From: Vandammella animalimorsus
Lineage (GTDB): Bacteria; Pseudomonadota; Gammaproteobacteria; Burkholderiales; Burkholderiaceae_C
DNA: 64,000 nucleotides
Direction: 5' to 3'
NCBI RefSeq assembly: GCF_002285285.1
Contig: NZ_NSJF01000002.1
Location: 62,001 to 126,000, forward strand
The notes beneath the pieces are model-generated. The model saw nothing but the letters and a program-made list of their open reading frames with translations, searched no databases and was not told the DNA's origin. Of this stretch, positions 49,253 to 57,298 are shown piece by piece (within the stretch, counting starts at the first letter, position 1; every line of letters starts with the position of its first letter). A program made the position numbers and the translations under genes.

Positions 49253-50677
49253 ATGTTGACCGATCAACAATGCCGCGCCGCCGTCTGCCCAGACGGACGT
49301 AAACGAATCAAACTGATGGATTCAGGGGAGAGAGGCGCAGGTGGTCTGTACCTGTCTGTTGGCCCACAGTCCCGCGTTTTCCGTTTTGATTACATGCGCC
49401 ACGGCAAACGCCGTACGCTGACACTGGGCGCATATCCATCTGAGTACTCACTGTCTAGCGCACGCGCGGAGGTGCGCGGCTACCGGGCGCGTATGCGCTC
49501 TGACCCTACCTACGACCCGTCGCTGGAACGTGCAGCGATCCGTGCAGCCGCTATCGAGGCTCAGCAACCCGTGGACGTAGGGGAGACGTTCCGCGAGGCT
49601 GCTGAGCATTATTTTGTCCATCGCTCGGACTGGCAGCAGATGCCTGACCATCTCCGTGAACTCTGGCGTACTGGACAGCCTCTCCCTAGCGGCACGCGAC
49701 ACCCTCACACGACCGAGCATAGGGCGCGTGACAGGGTTAAACGGCATCTATTCCCAGCCCTGGGGCACGTGCCGATGCAGGAGTTGACCCCCCAACTGCT
49801 GGCGTCTGTGGTTGACCGTGTGGGCGCGTCTGACGAGCGGGGGCGTGTGCGCGGTTTGCTGTGCGGGATCGTTCGTCTCTGGCACCAGAAAAACCAGCAC
49901 CTACCAGACCCCCTATACGCGCTCCCGGCGTATACGACGGGGAAACCTCACGTCCGCAGAAATTTCCCCTCAATCGTCGAGCCTGCACGGTTTGGTTTGA
50001 TGATTCGTGACGTTCGTTTGGTTAGTGGGTATGCCAATTTGAACCCTCTCGGGTGCTATTTCATGGCGCAGATTTACCTCTGGCAGCGTCCTGGCGCACT
50101 GGCGCAGATGCGGTGGTCTGAGGTTGATTTCAATCGTGAGATTTGGTTGTGCCCGCTGACGATTCTGAAAATTTCCACGGAAATGAAACGTCGGGCTGAG
50201 CTGGATATTCGGGACGGTTTGGAGGAGGGTTATTACAAAATACCGCTACCTAAACAGGTTCTCGAATTATTGGAGAAATTGAGGCAATTCAAAAACTCTG
50301 AATTTGTTTTTGCCAGCAGTCGGGGAAATCCATTCTCGGACGGAGCCATGCGCCAGGCGTTTAGCCGCGCTGGTTATTTGGGGCGGCAAACAATGCACGG
50401 TATTCGGGCTACTGCCAAAACGGTTTTGGAGGGGTATTTTGAAATCCCTGACAGGCTCGTTGTTGAGGCTCAATTGGGGCACGGTCTGGATCGGTACGGT
50501 ACAGCGTACCAGCGCGGAGCATTTATTCTGAAACGCAGACGTCTGACACAGGGCTGGGCTGATTTGGTGGACTGGCTGGCTGACGGGAAATCGATCAGAG
50601 ATTTCCGATCTGAATTTTTGGTTTCAACCCCCGGACTGTCTGAACTATCTGACGCAGAATTGGTTGATGTTACGTAA
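49253..50677 (+). CDS. int: P4-type tyrosine recombinase (integrase)
   Basis: 474 residues. The N-terminus (RAAVCPDGRKRIKLMDSGERGAGGLYLSV) resembles the DUF4102 arm-binding domain of tRNA-targeting integrases. Catalytic residues: R279 in RPGALAQMRW, H382 and R385 in MHGIRATAK, H410 in QLGHG and the likely nucleophile Y419 in GTAYQRG. The ATG has TAGGAG 8 bases upstream. It is placed directly after attL, the usual layout. It could be transcribed from the tRNA promoter. Confidence 0.93.
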   Translation: MLTDQQCRAAVCPDGRKRIKLMDSGERGAGGLYLSVGPQSRVFRFDYMRHGKRRTLTLGAYPSEYSLSSARAEVRGYRARMRSDPTYDPSLERAAIRAAAIEAQQPVDVGETFREAAEHYFVHRSDWQQMPDHLRELWRTGQPLPSGTRHPHTTEHRARDRVKRHLFPALGHVPMQELTPQLLASVVDRVGASDERGRVRGLLCGIVRLWHQKNQHLPDPLYALPAYTTGKPHVRRNFPSIVEPARFGLMIRDVRLVSGYANLNPLGCYFMAQIYLWQRPGALAQMRWSEVDFNREIWLCPLTILKISTEMKRRAELDIRDGLEEGYYKIPLPKQVLELLEKLRQFKNSEFVFASSRGNPFSDGAMRQAFSRAGYLGRQTMHGIRATAKTVLEGYFEIPDRLVVEAQLGHGLDRYGTAYQRGAFILKRRRLTQGWADLVDWLADGKSIRDFRSEFLVSTPGLSELSDAELVDVT

Positions 50678-50786
50678 ATAGGAGGGTAACTGTGTGTAAA
50701 TCAGACGGGATTCGGTTGAATCCCGTTGTTTTTTGTTCTAGATTGTCTGTCAACACCATTCACCATTTCACTGCGAGGTTTTGACG

Positions 50787-51002
50787 ATGGAGCAATTTAC
50801 TGATTCTGATTTGTTGTGTGTCAAACGGCTGTCCGCCTATATTGGTTTGTCTCGGGCATCAATCTATGAATCGCTGCGGGACGGGAAACTGCCACAGCCG
50901 ACGATGCTGGTTCGAAATAGTCCTAGATGGGAAAAATCCGAGATTGATGCGTTTCTGCGTGCTCGTGCGCAGGAGAGATTCGGAGGGCGTAAAAATGTTT
51001 AA
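50787..51002 (+). CDS. AlpA-like helix-turn-helix protein, probable excisionase
   Basis: 71 residues with a MerR/AlpA-type HTH: LLCVKRLSAYIGLSRASIYESLRDGKLPQP and a recognition segment PRWEKSEIDAFLRAR. AlpA proteins act as excision factors or activators of a neighbouring P4-type integrase. The ATG at 50787 was chosen over the TTG at 50781. The next gene starts 8 bases before its stop. The 109-base gap from int contains no other gene. Confidence 0.82.
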   Translation: MEQFTDSDLLCVKRLSAYIGLSRASIYESLRDGKLPQPTMLVRNSPRWEKSEIDAFLRARAQERFGGRKNV

Positions 51003-51183
51003 TTTCGATAAACCTGATTATTCGCACGTTATGCACTCTGCCACTGTGACAATCGATATAACGGCAGAGGAATCGTCTATGATTTTTCACGTTTTTGACT
51101 ACGGAGTTGAATACCTCGACGACGATGAAATGGATTTGCTGAATATATTATTCGCCAAATTAAAAACCGAGTTATGGCCGTGA
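50995..51183 (+). CDS. Small acidic protein of unknown function
   Basis: 62 residues, MFNFDKPDYSHVMHSATV onward, rich in Asp/Glu (EYLDDDEMDLL) and aromatic residues, ending KLKTELWP. It has a GGAGGG ribosome site 8 bases upstream and overlaps the AlpA-like gene by 8 bases, so it is probably translated. A terminator follows directly. No family was recognised; an antirepressor or a control protein for excision or copy number are guesses. Confidence 0.6.
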   Translation: MFNFDKPDYSHVMHSATVTIDITAEESSMIFHVFDYGVEYLDDDEMDLLNILFAKLKTELWP

Positions 51184-51192
51184 TATTCAAAT

Positions 51193-51224
51193 AAACGCCC
51201 CCATTTTTTGCGGGCGTTTTTTTT
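51193..51224 (+). terminator. Intrinsic terminator of the int-alpA segment
   Basis: AAACGCCC and GGGCGTTT pair around an 11-base loop and are followed by eight Ts. It separates the integration genes from the mobilization genes. Confidence 0.88.
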
Positions 51225-51327
51225 CGCCTGCTGTATTGGGGCGTGCTGGTAGCCGCCCCCGTGCCCGGCTCGCTCAGCGGGTTCCAGCCCTGAACGGGCT
51301 GATCCCCGACCTCGCATTGCCTGGCGC

Positions 51328-51435
51328 ATCAGGCCCGCCTGCGGGCCTGATAGACCCACTCCATCTAACCCCGCTGACGCTGGTTAGATTCCGTGGGCGA
51401 GGGGATGCCCCTCGACCCCAGGGGGCAGGCCCCCT
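51328..51435 (+). other. Inverted-repeat cluster upstream of the relaxase, candidate oriT
   Basis: Four inverted repeats lie within 110 bases: ATCAGGCCCGC/GCGGGCCTGAT (51328-51351), TCTAACC/GGTTAGA (51364-51388), CGAGGGG/CCCCTCG (51398-51414) and AGGGGG/CCCCCT (51420-51435). MobV oriT sites lie just upstream of mob and contain such hairpins next to the nick. The nick position cannot be read. The frame of mob is open through here, but the start at 51485 is better. Confidence 0.5.
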
Positions 51436-51484
51436 ACTCGCTGCGCATCGTACCCCCCATTTTAAATTAAACGGAGTTTCGATT

Positions 51485-53125
51485 ATGAAAAAATTTATTA
51501 TGCACAGAATAAAAAAATACGACTCCAGCGAGATTGGGAGTACCCTGTCTCACAATCTGCGGACGCGCGTATCTAATAACGTCGATACGTCCCGCATACA
51601 ACTGAACCAAAATCTCGGCGGTGTTTCCCTGGACGCAGCAGGTCGTGCCCAGGCGTTAAAACGAATCGATTTTCTATTGGAACAGCATCGCCAGGTCGCT
51701 GGTCGCAGTGCCCGCAGCGACGCTATTCTGCTGAACGAAGCGATTTTTTCCGCATCGCCCAAATTTATCAAACAAATGCCGAAAAAACAGATCGAGGATT
51801 TTTTTAGGGATTGCGTGGATTTCACGATCAAATATTACGCGAACAATGATCGCAGCAATCTGATTTCTGCTGTGATCCATAACGACGAGGAAACGCCCCA
51901 TTTGCACGTTTTGATAACGCCTGTAATAAACGGAAAATTCAATTCAACATTAATCAGTGGGGATATTGATTATTTGAGCCGCATGCAAACCGTTGTCCAT
52001 GAGGAGGTTGGAATCAAATATGGTATGGATCGAGGAATACCCAAAAAAATTACCAAAAATAAACACGTTAAAAACCGAGAATTGCAGGCGTTGCGCGGGC
52101 AGGTCAAACAGATTCCAACCCCTGATGATGTTGAGATTGCCGATACGAGTAGGGTTCATTACCCGGACGACCCAACGAAAATTGATTTTTTTACAGGTCG
52201 CGCCCCCGGTATTCTGAATCAACAGCGTCAGATTTTTGACGCGGTTTTTAGAGAGTTGGAGGGGGCAAACGCGGTGATAACACAGCTAGATTCCGAGCGT
52301 GAAAAATTAATCAAATTGGTTAATTGCCAGGCTGCACAGTTGGCGGTGCCACTGGAGTTCGTCAGGCGGCAGTTGCAGGAGGAGAATAAACAGACGTTGG
52401 ATGAGGAACGCCAACGTCAGCGCTCCCGTCGACGTGAGGCCGTGCGCAAATGGGAGAAAAAAATCAGGGGCGCACAGGAACGGGCGGAGGCTGCCCAGGC
52501 GACAGCCCAGCAAAAACAGGTTCAGCTCGACGCGGCACTGAGCCGGGTGCCTGAGTTGGTGCGGCAGGAAACCCAGGTGGAACGAGAAAAACTCCAACAG
52601 GAGCGGGAGCGCATCCGGGTTGACCGTCGGCGGGTTGATCGAGAGCTGGAGCTGGCTCGCCAGGCCCTGAAACGGCTGGAGGAGGAGCGGCGCGAGGCGA
52701 CGCGTGAACGCCAGCGCTACGCCCAGCTATCGGCGGGTATCGACGCCCAGGTTGAGGAGAGGTTGGCAGAGAGGCGGGCGGAGCTGGACGCCAGCCTGGC
52801 AGAGGCTGAAATCAATGAGCGCAATTTGAGGGCGCAGCGGGCTGCGTTGGACGCTGCTGAGGACGCGTTCAACACCAAATGGGAGGCGTTTCAGGACGAA
52901 CGCCAGCGGCACGGGCAGCAGATGGAGAGCTGGGAGGCTCAATATCAGGCGAAATTTATCGACATTCGCACCAGGGAAAAAATCGAGAGGGTTCCACACG
53001 CAGACTGGATTCCTGAACCCCCAGCCGCCCCTGTTGTGGAGCGCCAACCTAACCCACTACCGCCCCGGCGTTCTGGTGGTGGTCGTGGCCCCAGTCCGTT
53101 CAAGGTGCGCAAACCCCGTCCCTGA
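51485..53125 (+). CDS. mobV: MobV-family relaxase (Pre/Mob)
   Basis: 546 residues. The N-terminal 220 form a Mob_Pre HUH endonuclease: MHRIKKYDSSEIGSTLSHNLRTR, then the metal-binding HNDEETPHLHVLITPV with H139 and H141. It would nick oriT and lead one strand during conjugative mobilization by a helper plasmid. Residues about 270-500 are a long Glu/Arg/Gln coiled coil, and the C-terminus is Pro/Arg-rich. The AT-rich first 600 bases contrast with the GC-richer coiled coil. The ATG at 51485 was chosen for the family start. Confidence 0.9.
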   Translation: MKKFIMHRIKKYDSSEIGSTLSHNLRTRVSNNVDTSRIQLNQNLGGVSLDAAGRAQALKRIDFLLEQHRQVAGRSARSDAILLNEAIFSASPKFIKQMPKKQIEDFFRDCVDFTIKYYANNDRSNLISAVIHNDEETPHLHVLITPVINGKFNSTLISGDIDYLSRMQTVVHEEVGIKYGMDRGIPKKITKNKHVKNRELQALRGQVKQIPTPDDVEIADTSRVHYPDDPTKIDFFTGRAPGILNQQRQIFDAVFRELEGANAVITQLDSEREKLIKLVNCQAAQLAVPLEFVRRQLQEENKQTLDEERQRQRSRRREAVRKWEKKIRGAQERAEAAQATAQQKQVQLDAALSRVPELVRQETQVEREKLQQERERIRVDRRRVDRELELARQALKRLEEERREATRERQRYAQLSAGIDAQVEERLAERRAELDASLAEAEINERNLRAQRAALDAAEDAFNTKWEAFQDERQRHGQQMESWEAQYQAKFIDIRTREKIERVPHADWIPEPPAAPVVERQPNPLPPRRSGGGRGPSPFKVRKPRP

Positions 53126-53433
53126 TCGGGGCGGGGCCTGGGACGGCCCCCAGGGGCGGAGCCCCGCCCCCGCCACTACGGCAGGGGCATTGTGGGGCGA
53201 ACGCGTAGGTTTTCCCGGCCTCCGTGGCACCCCCACCCTGATAGAGATTCAGTTCGTTATTCAGTCCAGCTAACCCCTGCTGGACAACCTATGGACTGCG
53301 CCTACGGCTCAGCCCACAGGTTGACCACAGGGCGGAAGGCGAAAAAAAACCGGCGATGAGGGAACTATTCAGCGCCGCGTGGATCGCCCAAAAAAATAGG
53401 GGCCACGGAGGCCCCATAAATACACGTTAAAAC
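53126..53433 (+). other. 308-base gap upstream of rep, candidate replication origin region
   Basis: No gene is supported. Visible structure: a 10-bp inverted repeat GGGGCGGGGC/GCCCCGCCCC (53128-53170) with inner CCTGGG/CCCAGG, probably the mob terminator; a direct repeat CCACAGG twice, 11 bases apart, near 53320; and a hairpin GGGGCC/GGCCCC (53399-53415) 18 bases before the rep start. Rolling-circle double-strand origins often lie beside rep, but no nick consensus could be identified. Confidence 0.4.
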
Positions 53434-55785
53434 ATGGACATTGTATCACAGCCGCAATCGCGGCAAAAACTGGCGTTTCGCATGACGTCGGCAGCAGAGC
53501 GTCGGTTGCTGCTGAACAGGCGTCCAGTCGGGCAGTTGGTTCAACACCTGTTCGATGCGCATGAGGTTGCTGGCAGGGCTGCGTCGGCTGCCTTGGGTGA
53601 GGATGGGGATTTTTCGGAATTCCATCGTGCGTGCGCCCTACGCGATCTGGCAGCCTGCCCTCCTAATCGAAATTTGGGCGATTACGTCGCAGATCGCGTT
53701 CGCTGCCTGTCTGGGGCTGATTACCCGTTGCGAGAGCCACTGCGTTCTGGTGTGGACGTGGTTCAGGAATTATCGTCGGACGTTGAGCACTCGTTGGCTG
53801 CTGGTCGATCCGTGTCGCTGCTGGAGCTGCTGGTTTCGCGGGGGAATCGGCGGGCGCTGGCGCACCACAGGTACGCGGACGCGAAAAAACGTTCTGACGA
53901 CCTGGCGCGAGGGCTGGACGACGTTGCTGCTCGGGCAGACGGTTCCTGGTCGAGCGTTGCGGCGAGTTTGTCCGCGACGCTGCGTGAGTGTAGAGCGGAG
54001 TTGACGTTTACAGGGCGGCGAGGGTGGCGTCCCAGCACGCTGCGCCCGCTATCGTCGTGCCGGGGGTCGTTTTGTCCGTGTTGCGAGCTATCGCGGGTTC
54101 GGCGTACCGTTCACGCGTGCGGTCAGTTTTTCAACAGCCGTGAGAATCAGCGTTCAGGCGGTGAGAGGGACGTTTCTGTCGTTTTGACAGTCGGGCGTCC
54201 GGTTGGGGCTGGGGACGTTCAGTTGGTTGTGCAGGACGTTTATGAGCGTCTACGACGTGTGCGGCGTCGGCGTGCGTGGGGTGGTGTGGTGGGTTACGTG
54301 TCGGCGTTACACGTCGCCCGCACGGCTGATCGGCGTTGGCATGTTCACCTGCATTTATTTTTGCGCCTGCGCCCAGGCGTTGACGCGGATGAGATTTTTT
54401 CAGGCTGGCGAAACGTTGAAAACGAAATTATTCGAATCAAAACGGTAGGAGGGCATGGGGTTGGTTTGCTGGCATACATGCTGACGGACAGTGCCGATGA
54501 TGAGCAGGATTGGCTGCCGTTTGGCGGTAATGCTGGCGGGCATTTCATCGATACGGTTGCGGACGATTCGGTGGCGCGGGCGCTGCTGTTTGCGACGCAG
54601 TTGCGGGGCGTTCGTCGATTTTCCAGCGGTGGTGCGTTTCGCGGGTGTTTTGAGTTGCAGAAACAGGCAGTTCCAGTGAGTGACGTTCGGGGGCAGGGGC
54701 GTGAATGGACTACGCGTCAGACGCAGTTCGAGTGGCAGCCTGCGCGTGTCGGTTACTGGAGTACGGGTTCTCGGGTAATTGCGAGTGTGGGGCGGGCGCG
54801 TCCTACTCCTGCCGTTGGTGTGGGGGGGTATGTTTCGTTGCGGACAGTGTTTTACGCCGTTCCATCGCTGCGCGTTGGTGGGGGTGCCGGGGTGGCGGCC
54901 CCTCTGACTGTTCAGGATATAGGAATCAAAAGGTCATCCCCTCCGGCTGTCCTGCTGGAGGGATATCGTCCCCTGTCGCTGCCTGGGGTGACGGCGCAGA
55001 GCGTTGCAGATCGCGCTAGGTTTTTGCAGGAGTTCGAGGACGACTGCTACGTGCCAGACGTTGTTCATCCTGACGACTGGATGAGGGTGAAAATTCGTCG
55101 TTACGCTGCAAAACGTTGGCAGGATTTTTGTCGTCGTGTGCCGAAAATCTCGTACCAGGCGCGGGTTGTTGGCGATTTGTCGAGGTTTTCTGTTCGCCCT
55201 CAACCGCTGGTCGCTGAGGCGTCGGCTGCCGTCGTTCTGGTGCAGTTGCCGTTCGCAGCGCCACAGGTGCCGCGCAGGTTGATTCCCCATCCTGTCGTTT
55301 ACGGACAGCCTGGCGTGATGCTGGTGCCGTCGCTGGTTGGTGGGATTCGCGTCGATGCTGCTGGTTGGCGATATCGACCGTTGCAGTTGTCCACAACGTC
55401 AGAAAAAATCCGGGTTTATCGGCGGTTGATGGGGGGTGATTTGTCGGGTTTTTCGGCTACGCTAGCGCGGCTGATGCATGAGCGTGTGGCGCAGCGTCGA
55501 GAGGTGTTGCGTCGGGCGACGTATGATGTTGAGGTTGCAGCAGCCCGCTGGGTGGGTGTCAGTGGTGCTGGTTACGGTATCATTACGGTACCGTTGCCTA
55601 GTTTGCCTGCTGGCGGGGCGGTTTCTCCTATGAGGATCGCTCAGTTTGCGGAGCCGACAACCGGCACCAAACCACAAGCCCACATGCCAAGCATGTGGGC
55701 TTTTTTTTGCCTGCGCGATGCCAAAGCGCTGAATGCGGCTGCCGTGCGGTATGTCCAAGGTCAGCCCAGCCCCTGGCATGGGTAG
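53434..55785 (+). CDS. Rolling-circle replication initiator Rep, reading through attR
   Basis: 783 residues as integrated. A Cys cluster SSCRGSFCPCCELSR (from C209) and motif 1 VSVVLTVGRP precede the HUH motif WHVHLHLFL (H303, H305, H307). A motif 3 tyrosine is in LLAYMLT (Y348). These match Rep_1-type initiators, which nick the origin through tyrosine. The C-terminal 400 residues are unrecognised. Codons 740-745 lie in attR; the last 39 codons are host sequence. In the circle the frame would end TAG two codons past the core. The start lacks a clear ribosome site. Codon use is T-rich, unlike the host. Confidence 0.82.
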   Translation: MDIVSQPQSRQKLAFRMTSAAERRLLLNRRPVGQLVQHLFDAHEVAGRAASAALGEDGDFSEFHRACALRDLAACPPNRNLGDYVADRVRCLSGADYPLREPLRSGVDVVQELSSDVEHSLAAGRSVSLLELLVSRGNRRALAHHRYADAKKRSDDLARGLDDVAARADGSWSSVAASLSATLRECRAELTFTGRRGWRPSTLRPLSSCRGSFCPCCELSRVRRTVHACGQFFNSRENQRSGGERDVSVVLTVGRPVGAGDVQLVVQDVYERLRRVRRRRAWGGVVGYVSALHVARTADRRWHVHLHLFLRLRPGVDADEIFSGWRNVENEIIRIKTVGGHGVGLLAYMLTDSADDEQDWLPFGGNAGGHFIDTVADDSVARALLFATQLRGVRRFSSGGAFRGCFELQKQAVPVSDVRGQGREWTTRQTQFEWQPARVGYWSTGSRVIASVGRARPTPAVGVGGYVSLRTVFYAVPSLRVGGGAGVAAPLTVQDIGIKRSSPPAVLLEGYRPLSLPGVTAQSVADRARFLQEFEDDCYVPDVVHPDDWMRVKIRRYAAKRWQDFCRRVPKISYQARVVGDLSRFSVRPQPLVAEASAAVVLVQLPFAAPQVPRRLIPHPVVYGQPGVMLVPSLVGGIRVDAAGWRYRPLQLSTTSEKIRVYRRLMGGDLSGFSATLARLMHERVAQRREVLRRATYDVEVAAARWVGVSGAGYGIITVPLPSLPAGGAVSPMRIAQFAEPTTGTKPQAHMPSMWAFFCLRDAKALNAAAVRYVQGQPSPWHG
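55572..55595 (+). repeat. Candidate integrase arm-type sites, right end (inside rep)
   Basis: TTACGGTA at 55572-55579 and TTACGGTACCGTT at 55583-55595, again exactly 11 bases apart as at the left end, 59 bases before attR. They lie within the rep coding sequence. Confidence 0.65.
55654..55669 (+). repeat. attR core
   Basis: CCGACAACCGGCACCA, identical to the tRNA-Thr 3' end. It lies within the rep reading frame, encoding P-T-T-G-T plus the first base of the next codon. Confidence 0.92.
55677..55708 (+). terminator. Displaced tRNA-Thr terminator
   Basis: AGCCCACATGC and GCATGTGGGCT form an 11-bp stem with a CAA loop, followed by eight Ts (55701-55708). It starts 8 bases after attR, where the tRNA-Thr terminator would be before insertion. 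It is now read in frame by rep. Confidence 0.9.
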
Positions 55786-55929
55786 GGCCAGCCGTGCGCA
55801 GCCACGCCAGGCCTGGCAGCGCTCCATAAAATACGCAGGTTCTGGGCGGCGCATCGTTTGCAAGCCCCGCTCATACTGCGGCGTGTGCCGCTTTGCATTT
55901 GTCCCCACGCACTTCGTTCGATTCTGGCC

Positions 55930-57252
55930 ATGACACCGGTTTCCCCGCCCGATGATGAGGACGGCCAAGGGCCTGTGTCCAAAGGGCCGACCTCCCTGCT
56001 GGAGCGTGCGATGGCCAAGCTGCAGCGCCCAGGCCCGCAGGCCTTGCTGCCGGCCTGGTTGCGCAGGGCGCAGGCGCCGCGCAGGCAGCATGCCGGCACG
56101 GCGCTGGATTCGCTCGCGTCGCAAAGCCCGTCGCTGCTGCAGGACATGCCCGATGCCACTGGCCCGGATGCGGGCCACCACATCGTGCACGGCGTGGCCG
56201 GCTCCGGCAAGACCCGTATGCTGCGCGCCCATCTGACCTATCTGGTGCAGCAGTACGCGGCGCGCGGCATCCACGGGCCGATTCTGGTGCTGTGCTACAA
56301 CGAGCCGCTGGCGGTTTGGCTGCAGTACGAGCTGATGCGCCAGGGCCTGTCGCCGCAGCAGGTGGTGGTGCGGCACTTTCACCGCTGGTGCCGCGAGCAG
56401 TTGATTGCTTACCACCTGGAGCTGCCGCCGCGCAGCATGCCGGCCTCGGCGCAGATCAAGAACATCGTCGAGCGCGTGCTGCGCGCGCTCTCCGATGGCT
56501 CCATCCCGGCCGGGCAGTATGCGGCGGTGCTGGTTGATGAGGCGCACGACTTTCCGGCCAGCTGGCTGGGCGTGCTGACACAGCTGCCCACGCCGGCGAC
56601 CAACCACCTGGTGCTGTACTTTGATGACGCGCAAAGCATCCTCAAGCGCAAGCGCACCGGGCTTGTGCAGTTGCACCAGCATGGCATTGATACGCGCCAA
56701 GTGCAGCATTTGACGCTGAACCAGCGCAACCCCGAGCCCATATTCAATGCGGCACTGCACATGGCGGGCACGCTGGCCGCGCCCATCGAGGTTGGGCCGC
56801 AAGGCATTCCGCGCCTGAAGCCGCGCAGCAGCGGTCGCTCGGGCGATTCGGTGCTGCTGTTCCCGGCCCCCAGCCTGCGCGCCCAGGGGCGCAAAGTGGC
56901 CGAGCTGCTTCTGCAGGCGCGCCGTGAGGCGGGCATCGCCTGGGGCCAGATGGCGGTGTTGTGTGACAACCGCTTCCAGCTCGATGTCTGCCACGGCGCG
57001 CTGCGCTACCAGCACATCCCCCACCAGATGCGCCGCGGCACGGGCGAGTTCGATCCAGCGGCCGATACGGTCAAGCTCATGAGCCTGCAGGCCTGCGCCG
57101 GGCTGGAGTTCGAGCTGGTGGTGATCGTCGATTCGGCTGAGGTTCCGGCCAACCAAGAAGGCATGGAGGACCGCCAACGGCGCCTCTACATTGCCGCCAC
57201 CAGGGCCAAGCGCAAGCTGTACGTCGTCAGCTTGCAGACTGCAGCGGCATGA
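55930..57252 (+). CDS. UvrD-like superfamily 1 helicase-type ATPase
   Basis: 440 residues. Walker A GVAGSGKTRM, Walker B AAVLVDEAHDF, an arginine motif LNQRNPEPI and the C-terminal RRLYIAATRAKRKLYVV (motif VI) place it with UvrD-like SF1 helicases. It lacks the long 1B/2B insertions of UvrD/Rep, so it may be a short helicase or a DNA-binding ATPase. The ATG at 55930 was chosen, since earlier codons lie near the element junction. It is the first host gene right of the insertion. Confidence 0.8.
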   Translation: MTPVSPPDDEDGQGPVSKGPTSLLERAMAKLQRPGPQALLPAWLRRAQAPRRQHAGTALDSLASQSPSLLQDMPDATGPDAGHHIVHGVAGSGKTRMLRAHLTYLVQQYAARGIHGPILVLCYNEPLAVWLQYELMRQGLSPQQVVVRHFHRWCREQLIAYHLELPPRSMPASAQIKNIVERVLRALSDGSIPAGQYAAVLVDEAHDFPASWLGVLTQLPTPATNHLVLYFDDAQSILKRKRTGLVQLHQHGIDTRQVQHLTLNQRNPEPIFNAALHMAGTLAAPIEVGPQGIPRLKPRSSGRSGDSVLLFPAPSLRAQGRKVAELLLQARREAGIAWGQMAVLCDNRFQLDVCHGALRYQHIPHQMRRGTGEFDPAADTVKLMSLQACAGLEFELVVIVDSAEVPANQEGMEDRQRRLYIAATRAKRKLYVVSLQTAAA

Positions 57253-57298
57253 GTTTGTGGATGATCCCTGCACAGCTGCAGGGATTGTCCGCAGGCGC

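Larger units (their letters stand above)
49061..55669 (+). mobile_element. tRNA-Thr-integrated, mobilizable rolling-circle plasmid-like element
   Basis: It is bounded by the 16-bp repeat CCGACAACCGGCACCA at both ends; the excised circle would be 6,593 bp. All genes point the same way: integrase, AlpA-like protein, 62-residue protein, MobV-type relaxase, rolling-circle Rep. The original tRNA terminator lies just outside the right end, which confirms the insertion point. Base and codon use (many T-ending codons in int and rep, AT-rich mob start) differ from the host. No resistance or other cargo was recognised. Confidence 0.9.

Noticed and set aside
51236-51484. An 83-codon N-terminal extension of the relaxase
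   Set aside because: It lies over inverted repeats, is Pro/Gly/Arg-rich, and the family start is at 51485.
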